DNA from: Pocillopora verrucosa
Taxonomy: Eukaryota > Cnidaria > Anthozoa > Scleractinia > Pocilloporidae
Length of the DNA stretch: 64,000 bases
NCBI RefSeq assembly: GCF_036669915.1
Contig: NC_089321.1
Location: forward strand, 9,490,914-9,554,913
Reading direction: 5' to 3'
Both the position numbers and the translations under genes were made by a program. Under the pieces are notes generated by a model that saw nothing but the letters and a program-made list of their open reading frames with translations, ran no database searches and was not told where the DNA came from. Of this stretch, positions 34,435-46,012 are shown piece after piece (position 1 is the first letter of the stretch; each line of letters starts with the position of its first letter).

Positions 34435-35379
34435 ATGACAAACGTTGCAGTAGTCATTATTTGCAGCATAATTTCTGTTGAAAGCGTTTTTATTCTAATC
34501 GGGAACATTTTTACAATTTATGTGTTCTGGATTCATCGTGCTCGTCTGAAGCGAACCTCGTTTCTTCTAATAAACCTGGCCATTGCTGACCTCCTTGTTG
34601 GCGCTACTGAACCAATCGCCATTGGAACAGGGGCAATCCATAGGCACTTTCAAGGAAATAAAACAGATGAAGTCCTCGTATCAAACCAAGATGATTTTTC
34701 GGCGATAATTCCTACTATGTTTTCTTGTTCGTCCTTGTTTTTTCTTGTTCTTATCTCATTGGAACGTGCGTATGCTGTGGTTTGTCCTCTTCGCCATCGG
34801 CTCGCCTCCAACAAATCGTACATTTGGTGTATTGTCACCGTTTGGGTTATCGGCGGATTCGTGGGTGCAATACTTTTATTAGATTCAGCCAAAATGTGGA
34901 GTCATGAAATCTCACAGTACATTATTTGCTCTATGATATTTTCCGCTCTGGCCATAATCTGCGGCAGCTATTGGAGCATTCGTAATAAACTTTATTCCAG
35001 AGATGTCCCGGCTATCAATCGAAGTAGTCGAAATAACGTCGAACAAAACATAAAACTATCGAAGACTTTGTGCATCGTAACAGCTGCCTCTTGTGTTTGT
35101 TGGCTGCCGGGGAGCATTCTATACTTTGTGAACGCTGTATGTAAATGTTATATATCTATGGGTGCTCTCTATGCCACAACACTTTTTAATATAGCGAGCT
35201 CGTTCATAAATCCAGTCATTTATAGCTTTAGGATGCCTATCTTTAAAGAGCCACTCAGTAAGTTAAAACCGAGAAGGACACGGAATGACAGGAGAAACTC
35301 AAAGGCTGGTGTAAAAAGCCCAAACGATCTGTCCAAACCAGTAGCAATGCTGGATTTCAATGAAATTCCCTATAGTTAA
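34435..35379 (+). CDS. Class A GPCR, intronless (GPCR-1A)
   Basis: 314 codons from an ATG shared with GPCR-1B; the open frame continues upstream only through a TTG. Seven hydrophobic segments. TM1 GN at residue 24, NLAIADLL in TM2 with Asp 52, TM3 end ISLERAYAV with Arg 111, CWLPG in TM6, INPVIYSFRMPIF in TM7/helix 8. A glycosylation site (NKT, residues 75-77) sits in ECL1. ECL3 has a CKC motif. The tail carries 26 residues more than its duplicate and ends FNEIPYS. Conserved microswitches suggest a working G-protein-coupled receptor; the ligand is unknown. Closest vertebrate flavour is the MECA group (melanocortin/adenosine-type). Confidence 0.9.
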   Translation: MTNVAVVIICSIISVESVFILIGNIFTIYVFWIHRARLKRTSFLLINLAIADLLVGATEPIAIGTGAIHRHFQGNKTDEVLVSNQDDFSAIIPTMFSCSSLFFLVLISLERAYAVVCPLRHRLASNKSYIWCIVTVWVIGGFVGAILLLDSAKMWSHEISQYIICSMIFSALAIICGSYWSIRNKLYSRDVPAINRSSRNNVEQNIKLSKTLCIVTAASCVCWLPGSILYFVNAVCKCYISMGALYATTLFNIASSFINPVIYSFRMPIFKEPLSKLKPRRTRNDRRNSKAGVKSPNDLSKPVAMLDFNEIPYS

Positions 35380-37303
35380 GGACTGTACCATCCTCTCTAT
35401 GTTTAAGAAAGAGAATCTTCAACATTCGTAAATTTACATATACAGCAAATGCACTGAGCTAATCAATGTCAATGTAATTCAATGTTAGCCAAGTTTTTTC
35501 TCGCCAGCAACGTTCTAACAAATATAACAGCAGCACCAGGAAAAATAAAACAGGGCTCTAGACTGACGGACATTTCAAATCTAAAAGTGGAGTACATAGA
35601 CGTAGTAATTAACGGTGAAATCCAGAAAACAGTTATTATTTCTCTATGTATTCAGCGAAGCCTGAGGGACGTTTTCGCGGAAGGAAACAACTCATTAGGA
35701 GGTTTGTACTTTCATTTCTCTGGACGTGCAATTTAATAGATAAATAATTAATCTGCTTTTAATCTGATCTGCTTCCAGATAAGTTCAAATAATTTCCTCT
35801 TTGTCGATTTACTCGCTTTTAAATTATCAAATCTTCAAAACGTATTAATTAAAGAGGACAACATTTTGCCTAAAATATGACAAGGAGAAGTCTTTCACGC
35901 CTTCCCCTTTTTTTTTTTACTTTGAAACCTATTAGCCTTTTATGGTATGAACCTTTTTCATTACTCACTCGATTGTTTCACTCTTGTTTCTTGACTATCC
36001 AACAGAGCGGAGAAATCATGCAAATAAAAACAGATCGAATGGTTGATGAAAAGCCGACAGGGGTTTTATTCTGAAATTTCGTGATCAAGTCCTGAAAAGA
36101 TTTCACTTTATGCTAAATTGTTTTAGAAAATTGCGCTGTTTCATTTAGTCAATCAGTTTACATGCACTGTGCTGAAGGCGAATCAGACAGAGACCTTCTG
36201 CATGCTCTAAAAAAAACTAAATTTAAAGAGTACGCTTCTCTACGGATTAGAAGATTTTAGGCCAGAAAAACTAAAAACCAATTACAAAAACAAATACGAA
36301 AAAAAGTCTTTTGAAAAGTTGTGTCACCTACCTTGTTTTCAGATCAATATTTCATAACATTCTTTTGTTTGCTTTTTCGATTGAAGAGCATTCTTAATGA
36401 AATAGCGGCGAAGAACCGTTGATTATTTACAATCAGTCACAATAAGGCAAATTATAATTTCATATTTATGGTGAGCTTCCTTGGTTTCTATAGTTTATCT
36501 GTGTGTGTAAGTCAGCATAGAGACTCTCTGTGGGTTCGGAACCCAAGCTCAAACTGTGCCCTGCCCAGAATCATATTGAGAATATTACTCGCGGATCGAG
36601 ATGTTTGTAACAATCGTTAGAGTAGGCGCACAGAAAATGTTATTTAAACCATGAAAGTAAGCAAGGAAACCTAATAGAGATTTTTCAACAATTCCTGCAA
36701 ACTAATAAGGAAATCTTTTTACTTAGAATTCTTGGCAAGGGTGTGCCATCCAGTTTTTTTAATCCTGACTCTGGTCTGTCCAGTGCCATTCTCCACGCCC
36801 ACTTTTAGATCTGGCTTCTGTTAAAATTGTGTATTTCTTAGAGACCTGCAGGCTTTTTCGAAGTAAATAAATCTTCATTTTAGAGCCGAAGTCACAAATA
36901 ATTAAAGTTTATCCGTAATTTCAGCTGGAATGATATATTTTGGTTACTTCTCTTTCCGTATCATCCGATTAAAATTGAAAAGTAAAATAGTTTTGTACTT
37001 TTGGTCTCCTCTCGTGCTTTCATGGAATACAAAATCAGTTTTAAAAGTGGTCAAACTGCTCATCTTTCTTATACATATACAGAACATATAGCTTGTAATG
37101 TGTATAGCTCCTCTTCCGGCGCATATGTTATTTATCCATGACGCAGTGCGGTGTCCCAACATATAAAATTGAAATTGGGGGCTCTGTGCTTCGTATAACC
37201 TCAAAGTTTCCGTTACGATCGGCTGGAGGTTCGTTGTTAGTTAACGGTCAAGGCTGAGTTGTGTTAAAGATTCTATTCTGAAATTGATCCAGTTTTGGAA
37301 GCC
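35380..37303. other. Intergenic between GPCR-1A and GPCR-2A
   Basis: Aligned to 44,9xx-46,012 of unit B except for about 835 extra bases (36,194-37,029). Short frames conserved in both copies (for example 35,482 and 45,057) are explained by the duplication. A TATA box lies at 37,162. Confidence 0.5.
37162..37168 (+). promoter_or_regulatory. TATA box candidate of GPCR-2A
   Basis: TATAAAA 136 bases before the ATG, conserved at 45,871 in unit B. Confidence 0.45.
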
Positions 37304-38209
37304 ATGTCAGCCTCGACAACTGCCTTATTTTTTTCCGTCATCAATATCATCCAGGCATTAGTGATATTAGCTAGTAACGCTTTTACCATTTATGTATTTG
37401 TTCAACGAAAACTCTGCTCAAAAAGAACTGCTTTTCTTTTGATAAATCTGGCTGTGACGGATTTTCTCATAGGCGCTGCAGCATTGTTAGAAATAATTTC
37501 CCTTTCATTTCGGAAAATAACTGTGAAGGCGATCATTTACGACGAGCCAGTCTCCGCATTTCAGATTTCATTTTCGTGTTCGTCGTTATTCTGCTTGGTG
37601 GGAATATCTTTAGAGCGTGTTTATGCAGTACTCTGGCCATATCGTCATCGAACCATGAGTACAAAATTCTACATTGTGAACATTGCTTTAGCTTGGATTG
37701 CTGGAATAACTATTGGTGTAATCTACACATTGGTCTCATTAGATGTAATTGGTAAAGAAGCTAACATCGCCACCGAATTGGCACTGTTGAGTTCGTTAGC
37801 CATTTTTGTTGCATCGTACGCGGCGATTCGCACCCGAATGAACAAAACTGTGCTGTCACTCGATGCTCACAATCGTCACACAGAGGAACAAAACATGAAA
37901 CTATCCCGTACATTGATCATAGTTACAACTTTGTCTCTCCTACTTTGGGTCCCCGCCATCGTGGTTTACGGCGTTAAAATAATCTGCAACCCTTGTTCTG
38001 ATGTAATCGCTAGACTAAAAATTGTCCCTATTACAAGAGTATTACATCTTTCGAATTCTATAGTTAACCCAGTTGTCTACAGTTATCGTATGCCTATGTT
38101 TAGAGAAGAGATGAAAAAATTCCTGAATAAAATTAGATGCTTTAGATGTATCACGAGCGAGAATACAGTTCAGTCTGGTCAGTTGGAATGTTTTAATAAG
38201 CATCTTTAG
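37304..38209 (+). CDS. Class A GPCR, intronless (GPCR-2A)
   Basis: 301 codons starting MSASTTALFF; an upstream in-frame TTG was not used. TM1 reads ASNAFTIYVF, with Ser in place of the Gly that normally precedes Asn1.50. TM2 NLAVTDFLIG, TM3 end ISLERVYAVLWPYRHR, TM6 LLLWVPA, ECL3 CNPC, TM7 NPVVYSYRMPMF, then a basic helix 8 and a Cys-containing tail (CFRC) ending FNKHL. It differs from GPCR-2B at 26 of 301 residues, far more than the neighbouring duplicate pairs, mainly around ECL3. Confidence 0.9.
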   Translation: MSASTTALFFSVINIIQALVILASNAFTIYVFVQRKLCSKRTAFLLINLAVTDFLIGAAALLEIISLSFRKITVKAIIYDEPVSAFQISFSCSSLFCLVGISLERVYAVLWPYRHRTMSTKFYIVNIALAWIAGITIGVIYTLVSLDVIGKEANIATELALLSSLAIFVASYAAIRTRMNKTVLSLDAHNRHTEEQNMKLSRTLIIVTTLSLLLWVPAIVVYGVKIICNPCSDVIARLKIVPITRVLHLSNSIVNPVVYSYRMPMFREEMKKFLNKIRCFRCITSENTVQSGQLECFNKHL

Positions 38210-39377
38210 TAAGCGGGTCTGAGACGAATTTGTATAAAAAAGACGTTCGACTGATGCTCTCTGTTTTCTACGAGCGGGAAGGTCGGCAAATGAAAGATCA
38301 TGTATGATTCCAAAGCAAGGTTTTAGAAAGTAGCAAGCAGAAGTGTACATACATAGAAACTTAATCAGGTTAGAACTGAGAGAACGTGGATAGGACGCAG
38401 AGAAGTAATAGTTTAGATTATCATGTGTATATTGAAAACCCCCTGCTTAATTGTAATTTTTTTGAAATGCAACTTTGTTTAATATATAACGTAAAGATCT
38501 TTAAGATGTCATGATTAACTTAAACTTGCTCGCGCAGTCAGCAAAAAGTAACTAATAGAAGAACTTGAGAAAAAAGGCAGACGTTACTGAGTAATTGCTT
38601 GCAATTCAAAGAAAAAAACAAAAACATAACAGTTAAAAAAAAAAACAGAAAAAAAGGTTATATATGGCGGAATAAGCCTATATTATATTTATTACAAAGT
38701 TATGTTGAAAAGCAACGACGACAAAAACACGTAGGAATCCAAAAGGAACTATGATGAAAGTTATAGGAGGCATCTACAAGCCTCTCTAAAAAACATAAAG
38801 CTTTCCTGCTGAACCTTAGAATGAGTAACAAGTGCCAAAATTAGTTAAGTTGCAATGTTTTGCAGATATTTTAAATCAATTTAGCTAGTCATGAGAATGT
38901 GTAAAAAGAAAATTTTGCTATATATCTTAACAGAGAACGTGAAAGGAAAATAAAGGGAGAGCTTGTACAAAGATCTTAGCATGTCATTCATTTTCTATAT
39001 CTCTGTCAATTTTTTTTTCTTGTCATTAAATTGTCTTGTTATTACTTTCTCATGCATGCCATATTTAATTGAAAAATAATTAAAAACCCCAACCATAACT
39101 ATACAAAATGACTGTAATGAAGTTCAAGTCTTGACCAATCAAAATTCCGCCTTGCTTATTTTATCTCAGTCTAAGATAAATTTGCATCCAGTTTTATTAA
39201 AACAGGTCGACAACAGTAGTAGCCTCTCTGCAAGAACAAACAATTATTGGCACAATTCATTTATTTTAAATTTTTAATCAAGGTATAGCAATGTCGCACT
39301 CATATAAGTTAATTTAGCTTTTTAAAGGTAGTACCCGGTCATAAGTTCGGCGAATTCCGACCACAGTCAGAGCACAA
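38210..39377. other. Intergenic between GPCR-2A and GPCR-3A
   Basis: AT-rich, aligned to unit B over its whole length with small indels; no coding features seen. Confidence 0.5.
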
Positions 39378-40238
39378 ATGCCTCAAACACTCTTCATGTT
39401 ATTTTGTTTTCTACTCTCAGTCGAGGCCCTTGTCATTTGCATTGGAAATGCATTTGCTATTTTTGTTTTTTGGCAGAAGAGGCTTACTTTGCGACAAACC
39501 TCGTATCTGTTAATCAACCTCGCAGTTTCTGATCTTCTGGTAGGCGTATGGGAATTAACATCACTCGCTTCTGGACAGGTTCCAAACCTTTTCGGCGTGT
39601 CTTTTCTCAAAGATACCCTGATTCCCCTGGTAAACTTCATCACGGCGTCTTTGACAATTTTTTTCTCTTCTTCATCTAGTTGTTGCCTCGCTCTTATATC
39701 AATTGAACGAGCTTTCTCCGTTCTGAGGCCAATTCGCCACCGAACAGTGAGCCTAAGAGTTTATTTTGGCGCCATTACCTTCGCCTGGACCGCTGGGATG
39801 GGCACATCATTGATCTTTTTGATACCAGTTTTCTCTGCGTCCGATAAAATGCCGTCAACCGTGGCTGTAAATGTAGTTTATCTGCTCTCTATAAGTCTTG
39901 TTTGTACAGGCTACCTGACTATATGCAAGTACTTGAAACGCACGCATCCGTACTCTTGCAATCAAAACAGGAGTTATTTGGAAAGAAACAAGAAACTTTC
40001 CCAAACGTTGTTACTCGTCATAGGATTGTCGCTTGTCTGTTGGCTGCCAGGTCTAATTTTGTACACACTGGGTGATTTTTGTCCTGTTTGTATCTCGGCA
40101 CCAGTGATGCTGACAGGGAGGGTTCTACATCTCGCCAACTCAGCAGTGAATCCGGTTACATATAGTTTCAGAATGCCCATATTTAGGGAATCTTTGAGGA
40201 GACTATTTAGAGTACAAGAACACAGAGGAAATAGATAA
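39378..40238 (+). CDS. Class A GPCR, intronless (GPCR-3A)
   Basis: 286 codons. TM1 CIGNAFAIFVFW, TM2 NLAVSDLLVG, a Ser/Cys-rich TM3 (FFSSSSSCC) ending ISIERAFSVLRPIRHR, TM6 LVCWLPGLIL, ECL3 DFCPVCISAP, TM7 LHLANSAVNPVTYSFRMPIF. The ECL3 CPxC and the HxANSxVNP run recall the ECL3/TM7 of vertebrate adenosine A2A receptors (CPDC, HTNSVVNP). The tail is very short and basic, ending EHRGNR. Only eight residues differ from GPCR-3B. Confidence 0.9.
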   Translation: MPQTLFMLFCFLLSVEALVICIGNAFAIFVFWQKRLTLRQTSYLLINLAVSDLLVGVWELTSLASGQVPNLFGVSFLKDTLIPLVNFITASLTIFFSSSSSCCLALISIERAFSVLRPIRHRTVSLRVYFGAITFAWTAGMGTSLIFLIPVFSASDKMPSTVAVNVVYLLSISLVCTGYLTICKYLKRTHPYSCNQNRSYLERNKKLSQTLLLVIGLSLVCWLPGLILYTLGDFCPVCISAPVMLTGRVLHLANSAVNPVTYSFRMPIFRESLRRLFRVQEHRGNR

Positions 40239-40321
40239 ATACAACTTCATTCGTTTCCTGTATCTGCCGTAAGAACATATTTACATTGATTCTAAAGTTG
40301 TTCTTGAAATCGGAAATCATC

Positions 40322-40327
40322 AATAAA
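40322..40327 (+). terminator. Poly(A) signal of GPCR-3A
   Basis: AATAAA 84 bases past the stop, conserved in unit B. Confidence 0.55.
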
Positions 40328-42168
40328 ACGTATACGCCAAATGATCAGCACATTTGTCATGACCTCATTTACACTGCGTTCTACAAAGTTAAATGTACAC
40401 CCTATAGGGGGAAGGGTGGGGTCCCCTAAGCGTGTTATCTGAATGGGTATTCTCCACCATAGGTCATGATTTTTATAGGTTAGGCGAGAAAAATTGTCAT
40501 CGCGACACTATGAAGGTTCTAATTAGAGAGCCTTGCGATTATTACTCAAACGAGAGGCGAATAGCAGGTGTTCAGTGCCTCTTTTTCGAAGCAATGTTCC
40601 TGCCTTTTCTTTGTCATGAAAAGCAATTGCACAAGTCAATACAAATTCACCCGTTATATATCAATGTAGAACTTGGAAATTAAAAAACTCATTAACAATG
40701 AAGAGATTTCCTGTGGTGTAAGAGAATATGAATATGATTCATTTTGATCACAATTCTCAACTTTGATCAAAAGATCATTTGAAATGCTCAAAAACAGCCC
40801 TAGGTTGTTTAAACATAACTAAAACTCATGAAATTGTTATTTTAGCTCCATTGTATGCATGTTCTTTGTTAGTCTGAGGAAAGGTGGAGGAAAGGGAAAA
40901 TTAACAATAATAGGAGACTCAATTGGACGTTTATTATCACCTGGTAGAATATACGTGAGGTACAGAATGTGCCTTATCTACGAAAGCTGTCAAAAGAGGA
41001 ATACATAATTGTCACACAATACTCATTAAACGGTCCATTCTTTTCTAAAAGCCGACACGTATCTCATTCGCTTCTCTAAAAAACTCAAAACTGAGTCGAT
41101 GAAAGAAACAAAAAATTTTTTGAGGACTTGCGTCGGGGATCTTATTATTTTTGATATGTTCAGAACAAGGCCTGGAATAGCTTTTAGATTATAGCTCGTA
41201 ATTTGTAAGGGGCGTTAAAACGTGATTAAAACTTCTTAGCGTATTTGCAATTTAACTTACAACACCTGACACCACTGTAACGAAATAATTGAAAATGAAG
41301 ACCATATTCAGTCTCAGAAGAGCCTTATTGGAAGGTAATCTGGTTTTCATTCGAATTACACCAGAATCATCAGGAGATTAAAGGGAATCCGTTTGTGCGA
41401 TACTGTCAAAAATGAAAAAAAAAAAATTGAAAATACAATTTTTGATCATTTCCTTTTCATCTTTTAAATAATGTGTACATCAAGACCTAATTACAACTAC
41501 CAGTAAAACATGACACTAATTTAAGCCTGACTCTGCACATTTAATAACTAAAAACTAATTTTCGAATGAAAATTAATTTTTATATTTCGTCGTGGGACCT
41601 CTTCATTAGCGGTATATTCGTTATCACAGAGATAGAGAAAGTCAATCAGCTTGGGAAATAGGCAACATACTCAAACTGAAAGAGGTACAATTCAGTAACC
41701 GACGTTATTCCTAAACGTCTGCTAACATTTTCCGTCAGTGCATGTTGCAAATTTGAACTTTTTACCGAAGAATTGTTAGGAGTTAAATTCATACTGATTA
41801 ATGAGTTGATATGTAAATGATCTGAATACGGTATTTCTGTCAAGAACGTGCCATGAGGGAGGAGCTTTTCCAAAATTCTTCCAAAATTCTTCCAAAATAG
41901 TCCAACCCAATTTCATCAGTTTTCATCAATGACCCGCCTGTTCCTTCATAGGTAAGGTGTACATGTAATGATGTCGTGTGAAATGGAGGCCAAAATATTC
42001 GGTTTTCCTAACGGTTGGTTTTAAATTACTTTCTGATGTTTATTTATTTATCTTTTTGTAAGTACCTCAAGAAAGCCAAAATTAATAGAGAGATTCGTTA
42101 CATTATTTCACGTTACTTAAATTCGTAACTAACCGTAAGATGACGAATTTGACTGATTCTTACATTAT

Positions 42169-42596
42169 AAGACCCTATTTATATAGTCAAGCTGGATACT
42201 TATTCAGACAACCCTCCTGCGCGAAACACCTGTATGGAGCGTTTACATGGAGTTACGAGTTGTAGCAGCTGCCCCTTCCATAGTCCAAAACGTAAAACCT
42301 ATGCAGGAAACATATTGGACAAAATTTAAGCCGTGTCGACTCGTGCAGAAGAGCTAAACTGTTCATGTGAAAAAAAGTTGTCCCCCGTGATAGGATTACC
42401 CTATCTGCTAAGGCGAGATACCTCTCTCTCCCGAGTTGTCTTGCTCCCCGAGACAGGTTTTCCATTTTCGTGTAATGTCATTTACGCGATTGGTTGAATT
42501 CTTAAACAAATGAGTAAAAAGTTAGCTCGGCCAGGGTAACTCGGCTTGGGGGGTTGTCTCCTAAGGTACCGGAGACCGTATAAATAGGCTCTAAAG
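42169..42596. repeat. Inverted-repeat element, copy in unit B
   Basis: Counterpart of the 32,884-33,306 element, with the same CCTATTTATA/AGACAACC ends and only scattered differences, so it was present before the duplication. Confidence 0.6.
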
Positions 42597-43562
42597 CTCT
42601 TTATGAAGGTTCTCCTCGTCTTGGTTCGTAATTTAAAAGTGGGTCATGCTTCATTGCGCGTTCACTGTGACACGAGGCACGCAGAAAGTTCGGAGTGGGA
42701 GAAAGATGCTTAGGGGTTAAATAATTCTCGATTGCTCTTCAAACTTCTCAAGTAATTCGTATCCAGATTAAAATACAACTGACGCATGGACCAATAGTTT
42801 CATAACATTTTTAACGTGGTTATTTACATGCTACGTTAACAGAAATTCCTCCCGTGCTTCAGTGCATCTACAAACGTCGTCAACTTGCATAATGGGAATA
42901 CAAAGCGGCACGCTTGCGCAATTAAGTTTAAGCACACGAATTTACCAGCTATGTGGGCTAAGTCATCGAGACACCTATATGAGAGGGTCTGGGAACTGAT
43001 ATATTATAAACATGGTCGACGGAACGTTAAACTGCTAACTGTACCTATGAATGATGGTTTGGTCTTGTGGGGACTCCCTCAAGTATAAACGGTTGCTCCT
43101 GATTCTAAATGTGGAGTCCCACTTGAGAATTTCCCTCCACTTCTCATTCGGATAAATTATTATGCAATCTGACTTATATAGCGAAGTGGAAATGAAAAAA
43201 ACGTGCATTCTTCTTAGCCAAGAAAACTTTCGTTATTTTAGTTCTCTCGGTTCTATAATGAATTTATGCCACTCAGCTGCCCTTTTAGCTAAATCTGTGA
43301 ACCTTCTTTATAATCTGACGAGCTGCATAAAAAAGTGTGATTCCAGATTTTTATATGCAAATCAATAAATTTTCGCTGGAAAAGCAGCAAATGTGGAGAT
43401 GTGATGTTTGAGGGAATGGCTTATGATGTTCCTACGATGTTGGCGATCAAGCGCAAATGCTTTTTGTAGTGTTATCCTTGACAAGTAATTTAAAACAATT
43501 TTAGATTTGATTGATGTATGCAGTACTCAAGAGCTACATTTATTAGGATAAATGTATATTTG

Positions 43563-43676
43563 GCTCTGACGAGGGGCTAACGCTCGAAACGTCGGCTTTA
43601 AAACGTTTTGCGGTGGCCTATTTACGTTATCAACTCAGCTGATAATATCAAATTACCTGTTATACTCTCCCCCTGA

Positions 43677-43710
<34 letters not shown>
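43563..43710 (+). repeat. Dispersed element copy 3 with hammerhead-like core
   Basis: Near-identical to the 34,082 copy, including CTGACGAGGGGCTAACGCTC and GAAACGTC; inherited through the block duplication rather than by new insertion. Confidence 0.75.
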
Positions 43711-43712
<2 letters not shown>

Positions 43713-43968
43713 CAGTCATTTGTATATTTAGCAAGTCGAGAAGCCAATGAAATCAAAGGATTTGGCTGAAAAAGTGATCTTGTAGTGGTTATGCAAAGAA
43801 CTGCGTTAAAAGACTGTAAAGAGAAAATCAGATATCACACCATGTGATTTTGAATTATTATCATTGTATTGCTGTTACGTTCGTCTCTTCTAAAAAGCAC
43901 GCATCAAAACTGTTCACTGCAGCGTTATAGAAAAATCTTGAAGACAAAATTTAACTGCGTGTCGTACA

Positions 43969-44835
43969 ATGACAAACGTTGCAGTAGTCATTATTTGCAG
44001 CATAATTTCTGTTGAAAGCGTTTTTATTCTAATCGGGAACATTTTTACAATTTATGTGTTCTGGATTCATCGTGCTCGTCTGAAGCGAACCTCGTTTCTT
44101 CTAATAAACCTGGCCATTGCTGACCTCCTTGTTGGCGCTATTAAACCAATCGTCATTGGAACAGGAGTAATCCATAGGCACTTTCAAGGAAATAAAACAG
44201 ACGAAGTCCTCGTATCAAACCAAGATGATTTTTCGGCGATAATTCCTACTATGTTTTCGTGTTCGTCCTTGTTTTTTCTTGTTCTTATCTCATTGGAACG
44301 TGCGTATGCTGTGGTTTGTCCTCTTCGCCATCGGCTCGCCTCGAACAAATCGTACATTTGGTGTATTGTCACCGTTTGGGTTATCGGCGGATTCGTGGGT
44401 GCAGTACTTTTATTAGATACAGCCAAAATGTGGAGTCATGAAATCTCACGGTACATTATTTGCTCTATGATATTTTCCGCTCTGGCCATAATCTGCGGCA
44501 GCTATTGGAGCATTCGGAATAAACTTTATTCCAGAGATGTCCCGGCCATCAATCGAAATAGTCGAAATAACGTCGAACAAAACATAAAACTATCGAAGAC
44601 TTTGTGCATCGTAACAGCTGCCTCTTGTGTTTGTTGGCTGCCGGGGAGCATTCTATACTTTGTGAACGCCGTATGTAAATGTTATATATCTATGGGTGCT
44701 CTCTATGCTACAACACTTTTTAATATAGCGAGCTCGTTCGTAAATCCAGTTATTTATAGCTTTAGGATGCCTATCTTTAAAGAGCCACTCAGTAAGTTAA
44801 AACCGAGAAGGACACGGAACAACAGGAGAAGTTGA
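43969..44835 (+). CDS. Class A GPCR, intronless, shortened tail (GPCR-1B)
   Basis: 288 codons; duplicate of GPCR-1A with about ten substitutions in the shared part. All TM motifs are kept (GN, NLAIADLL, LERAYAV, CWLPG, NPVIYSFRMP). Two adjacent codons that are Asn-Ser in 1A are Ser-stop here, so the C-tail ends at RRTRNNRRS and lacks the last 26 residues of 1A; the lost sequence is still present, in frame, downstream to 44,913. The 5' leader holds about 45 bases missing from unit A. Probably functional, with altered tail-dependent trafficking or desensitisation. Confidence 0.9.
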   Translation: MTNVAVVIICSIISVESVFILIGNIFTIYVFWIHRARLKRTSFLLINLAIADLLVGAIKPIVIGTGVIHRHFQGNKTDEVLVSNQDDFSAIIPTMFSCSSLFFLVLISLERAYAVVCPLRHRLASNKSYIWCIVTVWVIGGFVGAVLLLDTAKMWSHEISRYIICSMIFSALAIICGSYWSIRNKLYSRDVPAINRNSRNNVEQNIKLSKTLCIVTAASCVCWLPGSILYFVNAVCKCYISMGALYATTLFNIASSFVNPVIYSFRMPIFKEPLSKLKPRRTRNNRRS

Positions 44836-46012
44836 AAGGCTGGTGTAAAAAGCCCAAACGATCTGTCCAAACCAGTAGCAATGCTGGATTTCAATGAAAT
44901 TCCCTATAGTTAAGGACTGTACCATCCTCTTTATGTTTAAGAAAGAGAATCTTCAACATTCGTAAATTACTTATACAGCAAATGCACTGAGCTAATCGAT
45001 GTCAATGTAATTCAATATTACCCAAGTTTATTTTTCGCCAGAAACGTTCAACAAATATGACAGCCGTACTTGGGAAAATGAAACCAGGCTCTAGGCTGAC
45101 CAACATCTCAAATCTAAAAGTGAAGTACATAGACGTAGTAATTATCGGTGAAATCCAGAAAACAGTTATTATTTCTCTATGTATTCAGCGGAGCCTGAGG
45201 GACGTTTTCGCGGAAGGAAACAACTCATTAGGAAATTTGTACTTTCATTTCTCTGGACGTGCAATTTAATAGATAAGTAATTAATCTGCTTTTAATGTGA
45301 TCTGCTTCCAGATAAGTTCAAATAATTTCCTCTTTGTCGATTTACTCGCTTCTAAATCATCAAATCTTAAAAAACGTATTAATTAAAGAGGAAAACATTT
45401 TGCCTAAAATATGACAAGGAGAAGTCTTTCACGCCTTCCCCTTTTTTTTTTTACTTTGAAACCTATTAGCCTTTTATGGTATGAACCTTTTTCATTACTC
45501 ATTCGATTATTTCACTCTTGTTTCTTGATTATCCAACAGTGCGGAGAAATCATGCAAATAAAAACAGATCGAATGGTTGATGAAAAGCCGACAGGGGTTT
45601 TATTCTGAAATTTTCGTGATCAAGTCCTGAAAAGATTTCACTTTATGCTAAATTGTTTTAGAAATTGGCGTTGTTTCATTCAGTCAATCAGCTTACATGC
45701 ACTGTGCTGAAGGCGAATCAGACAGAGACAAAATCAGTTTTAAAGTGGTCAAACTGCTCATCTTTCTTTAAAAAAAATACCATTTTAGGCGAACATATAG
45801 CTTGTAATGTGTATAGCTCCTCTTCCGGCGCATGTGTTATTTATCCATGACGCAGTGCGGTGTCCCAACATATAAAATTCAAATTGGGGGCTCTGTGCTT
45901 CGTATAACCTCAAAGTTTCCGTTGCGATCGGCTGGAGGTTCGTTGTTAGTTAACGGTCAAGGCTGAGTTGTGTCAAAGATTCTATTCTGAAATTGATCCG
46001 GTTTTGGGAGCC
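44836..46012. other. Intergenic between GPCR-1B and GPCR-2B
   Basis: Unit B counterpart of 35,380-37,303, shortened by about 835 bases; TATA box at 45,871. Confidence 0.5.
45871..45877 (+). promoter_or_regulatory. TATA box candidate of GPCR-2B
   Basis: TATAAAA 136 bases before the ATG, at the same spacing as in unit A. Confidence 0.45.

Larger units (their letters stand above)
31611..40949. repeat. Segmental tandem duplication, unit A (three GPCR genes)
   Basis: 9,339 bases beginning TATACGTGAG and ending ATCACCTGGTAGAA. It is followed without filler by unit B, which begins with the same TATACGTGAG. Coding and most noncoding sequence align closely throughout. Unit A has an extra tract at about 36,194-37,029 and a short tandem repeat at 31,719-31,815 that B lacks, and it lacks about 190 bases present in B near 43,002-43,190. 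Confidence 0.95.
40239..43968. other. Intergenic between GPCR-3A and GPCR-1B, spanning the duplication junction
   Basis: Contains the end of unit A, the junction at 40,949/40,950, and the noncoding left part of unit B with its inverted-repeat element and hammerhead-like element. No genes. Confidence 0.5.

Noticed and set aside
35482-35736. Small open frames conserved between units A and B (also 40,432, 45,057, 49,203, 32,965, 42,253)
   Set aside because: Conservation is explained by the recent block duplication; none has a recognisable domain or codon-style constraint.
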